Positions 51,601 to 63,143 of a stretch of DNA of 64,000 nucleotides are shown in pieces. The position numbers and the translations under genes were made by a program. Source of the DNA: Dromaius novaehollandiae (taxonomy: Eukaryota > Chordata > Aves > Casuariiformes > Dromaiidae); NCBI RefSeq assembly GCF_036370855.1, contig NC_088105.1, positions 8,251,619-8,315,618 on the forward strand. The letters run 5' to 3'. Below the pieces are notes generated by a model. It had not been told where the DNA came from and made no database searches. It saw only the letters and a list, made by a program, of their open reading frames with translations. Every line of letters starts with the position of its first letter. The first letter of the stretch is position 1.

Positions 51601-53704
51601 TCTCTCTTTCTGGCTATGTAACTCTTCATTTTCCTTTCAGCTCATTAAATTCAACTCAAACTCCTCATCACTGAGTTGCAATCCTACTCAAAAACTCACA
51701 GTTCCCTTTAAATCAGCTCCTTAAGTGTTATGCAAGCTTTTCCTTTTCCATGGCCCTTTTTCTCTCTTCTCTCTTATCTTCGTAATGTGTAACCAGTTTG
51801 CCCTCTACTCCCAAAAAAGCTGGAATCCTCTTATACTAAGAGCACCTCCTCATCTTCAAATAACTCTGCTCCACGGAGCCCTCTAAAAGCCCCACTGCCC
51901 TCCTGACTGCACTGATAGCACCACGTGGCCCTTTGAATTGCAGCCTCTCGCTTGCCTTGGCCCGTGTTCTCCACGCCGCAGCCTCTTTGAGGCAGGGAGC
52001 ACGTCTTATCTACGTACCCGATACTGCAATCTAATCTGCTGGCCTGCACAATGGCAGCATTGTATGGAGGTCTCGCTACACAAATCAGACTGGGGGATTA
52101 GGACCTAAATCTGCAAATTTACAGCACACTATAAAGGCTTTAGAAGAACAAATATCAGCAAGTCTTCAAATCTAATTGTAGACAACACGTTAGGAGTTTT
52201 GAATAAAATCTCTGAAACAGCAGAGATGAAGATAAAAAAAGAAATAAGTGACTACCCTAAAACTCTTCTCTGTAGACCCTTCATATTAATTGTGTTCTCC
52301 TCCTCGTATTTTATTTTAATTAACAACCTCTACTCCACCACAATTTGGAAAATGTTACAATTCAAATGACCTGCCTGTAACTCAGAAAAGAACCTTTTCA
52401 AATGTTACTTCAGGAAACAAATGCAGAAGCAGAGCTACTGGGAACTTCTGCTCACTTTGAACAACAGTTGGATCTAAATATAGCCCTTCTGAACTTTCTT
52501 TGTTTGACCTGTGAGAACCAAACCCAGGGAAGAATATCAATAGGCACAGATCAGCAACCTGTTCACTCACCTGTGTTCAATAAGGAAAACATTTGGGCTT
52601 TGTGCAGGACTCCTTTTTATGCATGTGTCAATGACCGAGTTTATTTGGCACTGCATCACATTATGCATTGACATGGTATTTCTGGAACATCCGGCAGGTA
52701 TGATTTTATGGGATGAAATGTTTCTTTTCTGTCATTTCCTTTGCCCTTTATTTAATGAATTGTTCCCGCTTGCCCCTCTGCCAAAGCTGGAAGTTGATTC
52801 TAGTTCTCATTCACACACTGCGTGAGCTCCAACAGCTTTTCAGCTTATGCCACAGGAAACTTTCTAACCAGGGTAAGGGCTATGTGTCAGGCTTGACGCT
52901 GCACACAGCATATTTGTGTTACTACAGTTCACTATTGTTTCAGTGGATTGTGACCCCCAATAACGTAAGTTTTTCCTCTGTCCTTGGATACTAGCAGCCA
53001 GCCCCTCAAATAGGAAAAAACAGCCACAGACACTTCCTTTGACAAGATGGTAACTAGGAAGAAAAGCTGCACGACAACAAGGCTTGGGACTCAAGCTACA
53101 TTTTGACACAGCCCAGTAAGATGAGCTTTGTATTTGGGGTTTTTTTGGTTTTTCATTTTTGAAATGAGAAAACCAACTGAAGAGCAGCTGAGTTGTAATT
53201 CACTGACACGGGGAATCTGTGACAACTAACCATGTAGCTGCTCCAGCAGTCTCAAGGCTTTGGCTGAACACCAGCAGTGCTAGGGCTCCCAGTTCTCCCT
53301 CGAATGAGCAGGCAAAGGAGCCTACGCTCCACGACTATCCCACCCCCCGCCCCACAACCTGCAGCCTCATTCACAAGTCTCTGGTGAACCTGACTGTATT
53401 AGAGGTATCACGATACTGCGAGTCAGCAGGACAGCTGATGAGAAACTCCAGACAGTCCCCTGGGGCACCACACAGGCTGGGGGAACAGAAAGGAAGAAGG
53501 AAGCTGCAAGCGAGCTTACTGTCATTTTCCACTTCTTGCTTCTGGAACTGCTCCAGGAGGTTCCGCGCCCTCCTCTCCGGGTCAGAGCCGGGCATGCTCC
53601 TCTTCAGGTAATCCAGCAATTTCAGCAAACACGGGTAGTTGGGTGGCTCTCTGAAATCCTCAGAGCACTGGTCAAGCCAGGCTCTTAAGATCGATGCTAT
53701 CGCA
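27596..53704 (-). CDS. RGL1: RGL1, Ral guanine nucleotide dissociation stimulator-like 1 (14 C-terminal exons)
   Basis: RGL1 is a Ras effector that catalyses GDP/GTP exchange on Ral GTPases (family knowledge). Reading the minus strand, the CDS joins 53704-53520, 50250-50126, 49479-49264, 45321-45218, 44074-43990, 41483-41394, 39565-39479, 38025-37993, 36457-36336, 35632-35543, 33501-33315, 31208-30954, 28870-28756 and 27783-27596. It is open throughout and codes for 626 residues plus TGA. These correspond to residues 143-768 of the human 768-residue form as I recall it. Domains are: end of the RasGEF N-terminal module; CDC25 catalytic domain from about [12 protein letters not shown] to the QLLTEEE region; a basic then Ser-rich linker; a Ras-association domain from [15 protein letters not shown] to FILRKK. 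The close match to RGL1, with the ending [11 protein letters not shown], and the COLGALT2 neighbour argue against RALGDS, RGL2 and RGL3. N-terminal exons and promoter lie beyond 64000. Confidence 0.95.
27784..28755 (-). other. RGL1: RGL1 last intron
   Basis: The intron is 0.97 kb with no recognised element. Confidence 0.8.
28756..28870 (-). CDS. RGL1: RGL1 exon, Ras-association domain
   Basis: The exon is 115 bp, acceptor tttcag and donor gtaagg. It encodes [20 protein letters not shown] and [18 protein letters not shown] plus one base of a Glu codon, the middle of the RA domain. Confidence 0.95.
28871..30953 (-). other. RGL1: RGL1 intron with CpG-dense patch
   Basis: The intron is 2.1 kb. 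Positions 29495-29960 are GC- and CpG-rich, in contrast to AT-rich flanks (30190-30620). No exon or RNA gene is recognised. Confidence 0.75.
30954..31208 (-). CDS. RGL1: RGL1 exon, linker and start of Ras-association domain
   Basis: The exon is 255 bp, 85 codons, phase 0 at both ends, acceptor atgtag and donor gtaagt. [15 protein letters not shown] is Ser-rich. [20 protein letters not shown] leads into [20 protein letters not shown], the first strands of the Ras-binding ubiquitin fold. Confidence 0.95.
31209..33314 (-). other. RGL1: RGL1 intron
   Basis: The intron is 2.1 kb. It holds an exact 19-bp tandem duplication at 31384-31421 and nothing else recognised. Confidence 0.8.
31384..31421. 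repeat. 19-bp exact tandem duplication
   Basis: The unit TCATCATCTTAATGAAAAC occurs twice, head to tail, without change. Confidence 0.95.
33315..33501 (-). CDS. RGL1: RGL1 exon, Ser-rich linker
   Basis: The exon is 187 bp, acceptor tactag and donor gtacgg. It completes a Leu and gives 62 codons: [20 protein letters not shown], a Ser-rich stretch ([20 protein letters not shown]) and [12 protein letters not shown]. It is probably disordered and phosphorylated (inference). Confidence 0.94.
33502..35542 (-). other. RGL1: RGL1 intron
   Basis: The intron is 2.0 kb and AT-rich, with no recognised element. Confidence 0.8.
35543..35632 (-). CDS. RGL1: RGL1 exon, linker with basic segment
   Basis: The exon is 90 bp, acceptor tctgcag and donor gtgagt. 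It completes a Ser, gives [20 protein letters not shown] and RKSMVKRLS, and ends two bases into a Leu codon. RKSMVKRLS is a basic Ser-containing segment that basophilic kinases could phosphorylate. Confidence 0.94.
35633..37992 (-). other. RGL1: Two RGL1 introns flanking the exon at 36336-36457
   Basis: The introns are 35633-36335 and 36458-37992. The second contains a plus-strand open frame at 37067-37414 with unusually protein-like composition (see findings). No other element is recognised. Confidence 0.7.
36336..36457 (-). CDS. RGL1: RGL1 exon, end of CDC25 domain
   Basis: The exon is 122 bp, acceptor ttcttag and donor gtaagg. It gives 40 codons ([40 protein letters not shown]), then two bases of a Ser codon. 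Confidence 0.95.
37993..38025 (-). CDS. RGL1: RGL1 33-bp exon, CDC25 catalytic domain
   Basis: This very short exon has 11 codons ([11 protein letters not shown]), phase 0 at both ends, acceptor cctacag and donor gtaagt. It is too short for open-frame searches, but it is needed to join TALQDYIE to EFEVIAQI, as in the family. Confidence 0.95.
38026..39478 (-). other. RGL1: RGL1 intron
   Basis: The intron is 1.45 kb, on the catalytic-domain side of the 33-bp exon. No element is recognised. Confidence 0.8.
39479..39565 (-). CDS. RGL1: RGL1 exon, CDC25 catalytic core
   Basis: The exon is 87 bp, 29 codons, phase 0 at both ends, acceptor tttgcag and donor gtaatt (a weaker donor). It encodes [20 protein letters not shown] and [20 protein letters not shown] is a diagnostic RasGEF block. 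Confidence 0.96.
39566..41393 (-). other. RGL1: RGL1 intron
   Basis: The intron is 1.8 kb with a short TA-rich stretch near 41045-41085. No element is recognised. Confidence 0.8.
41394..41483 (-). CDS. RGL1: RGL1 exon, CDC25 catalytic domain
   Basis: The exon is 90 bp, 30 codons, phase 0 at both ends, acceptor ctcacag and donor gtatgt. It encodes [20 protein letters not shown] and [10 protein letters not shown]. Confidence 0.95.
41484..43989 (-). other. RGL1: RGL1 intron
   Basis: The intron is 2.5 kb and contains a TTTG repeat at 43831-43860. No exon or RNA gene is recognised. Confidence 0.8.
43831..43860. repeat. TTTG tetranucleotide repeat
   Basis: About seven TTTG-type units, slightly irregular at the start. 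On the minus strand these are AAAC units, a common A-rich simple repeat. Confidence 0.85.
43990..44074 (-). CDS. RGL1: RGL1 exon, CDC25 catalytic domain
   Basis: The exon is 85 bp, acceptor gtacag and donor gtgagt. The first base completes the Lys and 28 codons follow ([28 protein letters not shown]), ending in phase 0. Confidence 0.95.
44075..45217 (-). other. RGL1: RGL1 intron
   Basis: The intron is 1.1 kb. On the minus strand it begins after the CCCAA/gtaagc donor and ends in ttcctgtacag. No element is recognised. Confidence 0.8.
45218..45321 (-). CDS. RGL1: RGL1 exon, CDC25 catalytic domain
   Basis: The exon is 104 bp, acceptor ttcacag and donor gtaagc. It encodes [20 protein letters not shown] and [14 protein letters not shown], then two bases of a Lys codon. 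[14 protein letters not shown] is the classic RasGEF signature block. Confidence 0.96.
45322..49263 (-). other. RGL1: RGL1 intron
   Basis: This 3.9-kb, mostly AT-rich intron has an A run near 45461 and an AT/AC microsatellite at 48613-48660. A minus-strand open frame of 140 codons at 47517-47939 resembles no protein I know. Confidence 0.75.
48613..48667. repeat. Compound microsatellite (AT)n (AC)n
   Basis: About thirteen AT units run directly into about ten AC units with one GC interruption. The AT part is self-complementary. Confidence 0.95.
49264..49479 (-). CDS. RGL1: RGL1 exon, CDC25 catalytic domain
   Basis: The exon is 216 bp, 72 codons, phase 0 at both ends, with acceptor actctag and donor gtaaag. 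It encodes [39 protein letters not shown] and [19 protein letters not shown], strongly conserved RalGEF catalytic sequence. Confidence 0.96.
50126..50250 (-). CDS. RGL1: RGL1 exon, acidic linker and start of CDC25 domain
   Basis: The exon is 125 bp, acceptor ggacag and donor gtatgt. It completes an Asn and gives 41 codons ending in phase 0. An acidic, poorly conserved linker ([14 protein letters not shown]) is followed by [16 protein letters not shown], the first conserved block of the RasGEF catalytic domain. Confidence 0.94.
50251..53519 (-). other. RGL1: RGL1 intron
   Basis: The intron is 3.3 kb. A short CT run lies near 51596-51608. No exon or interspersed repeat is recognised. Confidence 0.75.
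53520..53704 (-). CDS. RGL1: RGL1 exon, end of RasGEF N-terminal module
   Basis: The exon is 185 bp, acceptor tttcag and donor gtaagc. The first base completes an Asn, 61 codons follow, and one base begins another Asn. It encodes [20 protein letters not shown] and [20 protein letters not shown], then [13 protein letters not shown] (about human residues 143-203). It is the most N-terminal RGL1 exon found in the window. Confidence 0.95.
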
Positions 53705-53949
53705 CTGAAATCGAATACACAGACAACACACTGGTTGTATACAATATATACCTGTACAACAGTATGTATGTGTACCTAATACAGTAACAAAACAACACTC
53801 AGACATTTATACCCCATGAAGAAGTGTGAAGACATTTTGAGCAAAGAATTTTGCTTTTTCTTTTTATGCATGAGATCTTACTGAAATCTCACTCAGATTT
53901 TGCCAGGGACTTCAGTGAAGCTTCTCCTGATCTGCACTACTACAAGTGG

Positions 53950-53995
53950 ATCCTATTATAGTCCTATATCATCCTATATTATATCCTATATCCTC
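53950..53995. repeat. Degenerate TCCTATAT array
   Basis: TCCTAT-type units repeat five times with short insertions. Confidence 0.7.
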
Positions 53996-56900
53996 AAAAT
54001 GCAAAGTAATGAAGAATCTAATCCATTTTTTAAGCTATACTGAGACCATAAATTCAGGATATCAAATAATGACTGATAAAACAATTCATGTAATAATAAT
54101 AGAAATAATCCTCTCCCAAGCATATAAAGCCACCATCTCAAATGAAACCAGATCATTTTACACTACCGGCTTTCCTTCTGTCTTGCTTCCCTGTATTGCA
54201 CCATTTGCCAAGTTAGCAAAACCAGACTTGCAAATTACCTCAGAGTTAAGTTTTGTTTAAGTGGATGAAGATTTTTGCTTAGCTGTACCATGACCATGTT
54301 TGAATAACTACCAGATGTTATGCACACCATCAGAAGCATAACATAATTCCTTAATAACTCTAGGCTTGATTCACTCCCGTGCCTGCAGGAAAGGCTGTGC
54401 CCCAGAGAAGCTGCAGTGCTTGCACAGCCACCGCTCCCCGGGACGTTGCAGAATACAGGGGAGGAAACAAGGCTCTCGCGGCTCCTTCAGGGTTCCTCTG
54501 GCAGCAGCTGCTCAGTGGAAGCGCTAAATCAAACATTTCCTTTGGTGCCCTTCCTCTCATCAATCACCACTGCCCAGTTTCATGATTTATCTTACGATAA
54601 AATGCATAATGTAAAAATGTATGAGCAGAATTTGGATTTCAAGGGCTACTTTGTAGCCTTAGCCTGAAGGCAAGGAGAGGCAGTCAAATAACACCATCCA
54701 AGGAGGTCTCTCAATCATGCTGCTGGTGCAGGAAAAGGATGCTTAAGAGTTACAGGGGCTGTGGTTCTCATTCAGGAAGGTTATCCTGGACCTTCTTACA
54801 CACGCGGGGATTATGAAGCTAAAACGAGACACCAGCTACAGAGAACCGTCCCCAGCCAATGCTTCCGCTGAGAGAGAGATGGGGATAAACCAGAGCCGCT
54901 GAATCAACAGGGCTTCCACTCTGCCTGAAATGGAAGAAAACTTTCAGTGATCCATTCATCTACTTTTCCTGGCTTATGTAGGTTTTCATCCACACCCACC
55001 TACCACTGCAGTATTTAAAAACTACACAAATGTACGCAGAGGTGAATTTCTTTCAATCCCACCTTTGCAAGGATTTTTTTTTCCAACTGATGCTTATCCT
55101 ATGGTTTTCCAGGAATCACTTACAATGTTGTTGATAATTTTCAAACAAGCTTGAAAACCTGGGAGAAGTCTGAAAAAAATAACTGAGTTCTTCTAAGTTT
55201 TAAGAAAACTTAATTTGTCTGGATAGAGAAAAACGACCAACTTATTCTTATGCCGAGGGAAAGACTGGGAGATCTCAGAGTGTTAACAGCAATCTGCCGG
55301 TACATCAGCATGTGTATTTTAGTGCGGCAGTCAGCACTGGCCGTAGCACATTTCACAGGCTGGGGTGTCACAGATGGCACACCAAATACTTCTTCAAGAG
55401 AATATTGTTTACATGAGCTGACAGGGGTTTGGAGAAAGTGACCTTTGTGTACAGCCACATAACACGATGTACAGGCCAGGGCCACTGTCTCCTGATCACC
55501 TACCAGGGTGCTGAGAACAGGACGTAACTCGAGAGGGGAAAAGCCCCCTGTTCCAGGAGAAAACAAAACACCAAAACTGCCTGAGAAGTGGAAGTCTTGA
55601 AGGTTTCCTCTGGGACATTAAAGCCATCCCTATATTGCAAGGCCATTCCAGCCAGTAGTCATAAAGACTGTGGCAAGGCAGGGAGGTGAGCTGGAGTTAC
55701 TGTTTTGAAGGAAAGGAGGGGAGGTGTTCAGGAGAGAAAACACAGTTCCCTAGGGAGCAGATCTCACGAGCTCCACCGTTGTCACAACAGCCAAGGTGAT
55801 CCAAGGGACGAGAGTCCTGGTTTGCAGCAGGCCATATGTGATTGCGCAAATCCTTAGGGTTGTGCTTGCACCGTGTGCTTAGATCCAGAACTTAGTCCCT
55901 CAGTGATGATACTTTTCACATCTCCAGAAAACCTCCCACCGGTGGCACCTACTGAACTTTCTGATAATTCCCCTTCACAATACCCTCACGCGCTAAGAGC
56001 GTACCGTGATCCCAGTCACATTACATGAAGGGGAGAAGGGCTACGTTTTCAATAAAAGCCTCTAATCACAGGTGTCCAGTTTGCGACACTGGTGGGTCAG
56101 TTCAACGAGCATGAGTGCTCTGTGCTCAGGACACTCAGGCACTGGGCTTTTAAAGCACGAATGCTCAAAAACATAGTACACGTAAGGAGAGGCTCTGTGT
56201 CTGCCATATCAATGCCTGCAAAATGGAAAGGGATAGGACAAGCCTGCCACAGAGGACATCTCTCATCCTCAATGTAGGAGGCTATGAGAAGAGTTGAGAT
56301 AGGAATGCAGCCTTCCCTTTCAGACCACTGTACAACAAGGAACCCAAAAAACAACCCAGTAAGCTGGCAGAGCAAAGCTGCAAACAGCTACTGGCAGATT
56401 TGTTCTACACGTGGGAAACTACAGCAAGAGTTAGCTAACTCAGCTGCTCAGGAGCACTCAAAATAAACCAACAGTTAAGAAAAGGTAAAGACAGCTTCTC
56501 TCACTTTTCCAGTCACACCTTTACCGTACTCTATTTTTCCTCAAATAACCCATCTAACTTTTGTGATATTTCACAAGTTGCATCCGTTTTAGTCTATTGT
56601 TTCTTCTGTTTCCTTCTCTGACATTGTGGCAACGTCAAACCTCCAACTAGCAAGCCGACTTGGAAAGCTGACAGTAACGCTATTTGCTTAGGCTTGCTGA
56701 CAGGAGAAACTCCGAATCACAGTTCTAGAGCTACAGAAAGTATTTGCAACCAAAAATGAAGACATGCAAGCACTTTCTGGGTTTCAGGTTTCGTTACGAA
56801 CACGAGATGCAGATCTTGCAGCTCTGGGGGCTTCTTCATGCGTGAAAACTGTTTTGGACCAAAATTTCATAATCCTACTCAGATGAGTTTCCACTGAACG

Positions 56901-59900
56901 TGCAATAAGTCCAGTTTTAAGCCAACAGCAGCAAAACATTCTGTCTGGAGCTCCAAGGCTGCTCTTCTCGCTCAGTGCGGGTGTCACACCTCAGCCACCG
57001 CTCCACCACCCGGCGGAGCCAACGGTGCCCAGCCTAGCTCCACATCCCAGCGCGTGAGGAAGGCCTCCAAGGCACACTTTTAATGCTCCCCCGCGCGCAC
57101 CCAGAACGCAGCACCACGGCAACACTTACATTCACAGGCCCCGCTGTCCTACGACCACAGCCTTTTCCCTTCTTTTCCGCCCTGGACAGGGGAACACGAT
57201 ACTTAGCCCCATCCCCATATCACCTCTTTTCCCCAGGCCTCTGCCCACTGCCGTGAACTCGCCGCCCTCCCCACTGGCTCCACTGCCTGCTTTCTCCGCA
57301 GCCCACCTGAGGTCACCTCCTGGGACTCGCTCCAAGCAGAGGGTAGGTCAGAAGATACTTCTTGTTACTAACACAGGTGTTCTGGCTTCTGCGTCTGCAC
57401 CGTGTTCCTAACAGTGTTTCCATATTAAAGGTACCAAGAGGCTGAATCCAGTTTCACAATAACAGTTCAGTCAAATTTCAGGCAAAAAAAGGAGGCTAGG
57501 TATTCTTCTCTTACGAGCGCTTACCACTTCAGCAATGATTTGGAGAAAGGAGCTGCTCCACAGGATGCTTTTTTGTACTGATATTACTCATACACTCCTT
57601 ATACTAAGCTCGGTTTCCAGAGGCTTGGTTGATGGCCGCTTTCATAAACCGAAGAATAAACACAGTTTAACACAGACCCAGTCTCCCAGAGCGGGGTGAA
57701 GAGTTCACAGCAGTTACAGACACTGATTTTGCCAGCAAAATAATTTCAGTCGAGAGCGGATAAAGGAAAGGAAAAAGGTACACTGGGGCCTGCTGACCTC
57801 CTATCGCCTGCTTAATTGGTATGTCAGGAAGGGAAGCTTTCTGAAAACGGCCCGGAGAAGAGCCCGTATCTTGCAGCAGCTTTACGTTTGATGCCCTTGA
57901 GAAGCAACTGCCTGTACTCGATAGGCCCAGAGCCCAATAGGAGCGGGAGCCTTCCAAGAGCTCAGACAGGAAAGAAACATCCCAGGCCACATTTTTCATG
58001 GGATGATTACGAGCTATAAAATTTTCTTTTCCTATGTTTGCAGGCTGTAAGAAAACACTTCTTCATGTCCCTGTCCTGACAGCTGCAAATTCTGGGCTCT
58101 GTTCAAGTTCATGCTTTCAAGTTTTGCAGCCATTAGAAAGTCTTCTGATTTTTCTTAGCAAAATTTGCTCACAATCCATCTCTGGATGTGTCAGACTTTA
58201 AAATCTTCTACCTACTGATTAGCGGAAGCAGCATATCTGTCACTTGACAAATTGGGTAAATGGAAACGACTCATCCCTTGCCCACAAGCTGCCAGGGAAT
58301 GTGGGGAGACCGCAGCAGCTCCGAGTCTCACGTGTCTACCGAGCCGACCTGGTAGGGCACGGGGGAACGGAAAACTTCAGATCCCACAGCTCCGAGTGAT
58401 TCAACAGGCTACATGGAAATTCTGCGTAGTCCTTCTTGACTGGGAAGACAGCTGTAACACTGCTCCTGAAGAGACCGCTTCTTGCCAAAAAGGCAAAAGC
58501 AGTGTTTTCTTTCCTGCCGCAACTACTTCTAAAGAACGAGTACAAGGGAATCTCAATGACTAAGGAGAATAACCTCAGGAGAGGTTATGTTTGCAAGAGA
58601 ATAAATGATCAATTTCTTACAAAATTAGTCAGATAGGGACACAAACACAACTTTCTGAGCTTCTCCAAACCCATGATTAAGGTCATCAGCGGAATCATGT
58701 TTATAGAGGGCTACTTCCTCTCCTTCACTTTCCATGCAATGGCTTTCAATCTTGCTCACAAAAATTAAGCCAGGTGTACTTTCTCAGTTTTGCTCGTTAC
58801 ATAACATGGGAAGCTTTGCTGTTTGTGTTCTTCAAACCTAACTCTTAGCTTTATGCCAGGGGTAAAATGAATGTAAACTGCAAGCAAAGGTTGATGTAAT
58901 GGTAGCTCCTGACACCCAGCCCATTCCTAAGTAACGCACTGGTGCTTTGTAGCATGTGCTCTGCTCCTCTCTTGACTTGGGAAAGCTTGTTGGAATAGGG
59001 TAAGGGGTTGTCTTTCTCCGGGACATGTGAAGTCACTAGGGGAGTAGCTCCACCAGTTATCACTGTATTAATTGAGAAGGCAATCATTATTTTTCTTTGC
59101 TCTTCCAATTATTCTTTTTGCTTGATTCTAGTTGTTTTCTTAACTCTCCCACTCTTCCGTTGCTTACTCTGCCCTGAATTCGACTCTGCTTCTAATGTAA
59201 CCATGCTGGTTTCTGCTGTTGTTTTAGCTTAATTGGCTTTACTGAAATGAATGCTGATTGCTGCTTTCCCAAATGAATCTTAAACGCTTCCCACCATGGA
59301 TTTCCCAGGCACCAGAGAATTCCAGCCAGTTTGCTTTCATTTGTCTCACATTCCTTTGGTGTCTGTTCTCCCGAAGCACAACATCCTGGGCCTATTATTA
59401 TTTATGCAGTTTTGTAGCTACATACATTGCTTTCCAACAGGAATATTAACCTCAACAGGAAGCAAAAGGCAAGTTCTCCATCAGGAAGGTCTAAATGCAC
59501 GCAAATGTCTGGGACAACATTTGTCACCATAACAAACTGCAAATCCTGTAGTATTACATTGAAGGCTTCAATGTATTTTTTTTTTTTATTTTAATGCAGA
59601 AGAGGAGTAGTAAGCAGGCAAAACGTGTCATGTGGTAGCTAAGTAGTTCCTTAATTGTCTTGATTTGACCAGTTTTACCCAATTGCTGCGGAATGAAGCA
59701 AGGAGACGGCAGTTCAGCTTTGAGTTGCTTTGTCTGCAGCTTCCAATCACGCGCCGCATTCCACGTTTCAGCAACAAATAAATTCCACATTTTGATAATA
59801 AAGCAGATGCAGCTAGGGCCTGACATTCAAGACAACAAACAACCCAAGCCGCCTGCCTCATTTCCATGACCTGTCATTCAGCTGAATCCACTCCAAATCT

Positions 59901-62900
59901 GCAAGCCAAAGCCAGTAGCAGAAGAAAACCACAGCCTTATAGTGCTCTGAGAGGAGGCTCGAAAGGACTTAACTGTTGCTCTAGCTCATTTGGGATTTAA
60001 AGCTCAGGACTCTGCCAGGTTGGTGCCTGGGACTGTGGAAGAGGAAGGCTTGAGGGCATAAAGCTCTTTTACTCTTTGCTCTGCATAAACTATTTCTGTT
60101 TACCAGTCAGCCGGCTGGACTCCAGTAAGAATCCTCTTTTTTACAGCATTGGGGATGGGAGTGTACAAGGTAGCAAGGGGGAAAAAAAGTTGAAATAAAG
60201 ATAATTAAAATCCCCATTTAAAAACCTCACACTACAAGCAGCATACCATTTTCCAGCTCTACCATTTTCTCTTTAGTATCCTTGAGAAATGCAACCTTAA
60301 CGGGGATTTATAAAAGCTCTTAAGCATTCCTTTGTTTCATAAAAAGCAGGATTGTAAAAAAAAAAAGGCATCAAAACGTGGCTCGTTCTGTTTACTGCAC
60401 AATGTTTCCCCTTCTCTTTGCCCTCTCTGGGGAGTTTCTTACTGAAGTAATCTGGCTGGCTATAGGTGCAAGAGGTATTTCTGTGCCCAGGTGAAGACGT
60501 AAGATCGAATGCTCCAAACCCATTCTTTGTACCTCTCCACACTGCGTTTAGAGAAATGCCTAAAGGGTATCTTTAAAAAATATGGAATAATATTAGACCT
60601 CTGGAAAAAACAGTCCCAATCACGACCAATGCTGCAACATTACCTGCCTCTTTAAAAACCCCTCTCCAGCAGGTAGTTTCCTCAGGTACAGACTACCAGA
60701 TCTAGAAGCGAGGTGCTGAACTAATTAGCCTGTTAACATTAAACTGCTTTCCCTGAATGCAAACACTGCAGGCAAACCCGGACTGCCGGCCTAGCCAATT
60801 CTGAGCGGCAGTGCACAGGACTGAATCACCTCTTCTGGGAACTTCACTAGCAGAAATCTTCCAATCTCATGGCAACGCACTCAGTGCCTTTTACCCATGA
60901 AGCCCTCTCCTGGTCTCACAGCCTGAAACAGCGTCACGGGGACCTGGCCTCAGCACTGGCTTGGACCCTCGCAGCTAGCCAGAGGCTCCCCAATATCCAG
61001 TTAAGCTCCTGGCTTGCAACAGGTACAAGCAGATACAGTGTTTTATCCTTCAAATGCTTCACGGTTCTCTCTGTCCTCAACAAGCTCCAGCCAGGTCTTT
61101 AGCGCTTATCTTAGGGGAAGGAAGCGTTGAGGTCCTTTAATGCATTGCCTCTTTAAACGCCTGAGTCCATGCTTTTGCTATAGCTGTCTGCCAGTGCTGG
61201 ATCTGCACAGAAATCAAACTTTAAACCATCTTAAAGGAGCAGGGGGGAAATGGGGCACAAGTTGTATCACAGATCATTTTGCACAGATAACTCAACCTTT
61301 TAACAGAGAGTTAAAAGTTAACTGAGGAATTCTACTCTGTGAACAGAGATCACAGCGTCCAAGTCATATTACTGACAGCACTGTTTCTAGCTTACATGCA
61401 AGATACAATTTCAGTAAGACCCAAAGTCCCAAAACAGCAGTAGTTCCTGGCTAGCTGATCCCCTTCCCAGGATACGTAAGGGGATTGAAATCGCTTTTTC
61501 ATCACTATCATTCAAGTTTCCCATGCCTACTGCCCGTGAGGTGTAGAGTGTCTTTGCATCAGACATGAGCTGGAAAAGTACTTTATTTCTTCTTGCTCTA
61601 CTTTCTTTCTTCAATTACTTTTTTATTGGGTAACATGTACCAAACCACACATTTGAACTATACAACCTCTCTCTCAAAAAGCCCCCCCAAAAACACAAAA
61701 CCCAACTGATTTACACTACAAGCATCTCTACAGTTCCTACAACATATACTATCATACAGTCCCATCCTTAACCAGCAAGTTTTTCTTAAAGCTACTGATC
61801 ATGCTGATAGTTTTCATTTATATTCATACTAGGTATGGTTTTATTTTGGACCATCACATGTTTTATTGCGGTGTATGTTACTTGCCTTCTGAAAGGCAAC
61901 AGATTGCCTGAGTAAAAGATGTCTAATGAACACAGAGAAGTCCAAAGACTAGGACTATATCACTAAGATGCGGGGGGAACTCTGTCGCACCTTGACACAA
62001 ACACATGCAGAACTGAGAGTCTGTTTATATGATGCAAGGAAGAAGAGTGAAAAGAAAACAAGGGTCAAATAAGTTACTCCTTACAACGCTCTTCTCAGAC
62101 AATTAAGAGAGGCACGGCATCAGATTTCTGGGAAGAGGGGCTAAAGTCCATGAGACTCAGACATTTGACCAGTATACCCGACCTTTTCTGGACTTTATGC
62201 TCCTGCTCCTAGCTTTCACATTGCAATCATGAACTTCCCGACTGACTGAAAGTAGTGTGAACTGCGGAAAGCAAGCTACTGCCCAGAAAAAGCAGGTGAG
62301 GCCTGAGCAAAAGAAAAAAAAGAAAAGCTTAGAGTCACACATGTCACTTTTTTTAAGGTCACAGAACATTTAGTGGTGCTCAGAACTTGCTCCTAATTCT
62401 AAGGTCCAAGATATGCATGTATTTTTAAAGTTACAAGATGAGGGTACCTGTATTACTGAGTGCAGCTTTAAAAAAAGGGCAATAATAAAAATCCTGAACG
62501 ACATTGTGCAGTAGAGACAAGTCAGTCAGATCTCTATCAAAAATCAACCCTCCCAACTTTTCAACCACTCCAAGCGGTCCAAAAGGGTAAGAATGACACT
62601 TAAATGAACAGCAGAAAATCCCCTTGGCAGCAAGGATCCTTGGAAGGCACGTTTCTGAACACAGCCGAAATCACCGTGGGTCAGTAACAACCCCACGTCA
62701 CTGCAACAAGTGCGAGAGGCAGCCACTGGCTCAAACCCAGAATTTGGAAACACAAGGATAGGTTTATAGCTCCCACCAGGCTCTTGAACAACACTTTGCC
62801 ACGAGTGCGCTCAAGCCCTAGGATATGACTTCCAAGGTCGCAGCTTTGTGAAGGCAGGGTGGAATACCAAAATGACGTTAGCAGGTTACAGGCACCTGGC

Positions 62901-63121
62901 ATTTTTCCTCTCAAAATGCATCGCAACTCCAGGCCACAAGCACAAAAAGCACAGAGACCTGCAACACAGAAGTAAGTAACTAGCGCGCTTATAGTGCAAC
63001 ACATGGCACGTAACGTTCCTCCCACGCACAAGACTTCAGAAAACAGGGTTTTCTGCAAAGTTCCATGAGATCTTTCAAAAGCCATAAATTTTTGTTTTTA
63101 ACTTCCTGACATTTCTGTAGC

Positions 63122-63143
63122 TTTTTTTTTTTTTTTTTTTTTT
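63122..63143. repeat. Poly-T run (22 nt)
   Basis: Twenty-two consecutive T, followed by aataaaa. On the minus strand it is a poly-A run preceded by ttttatt. Confidence 0.95.
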
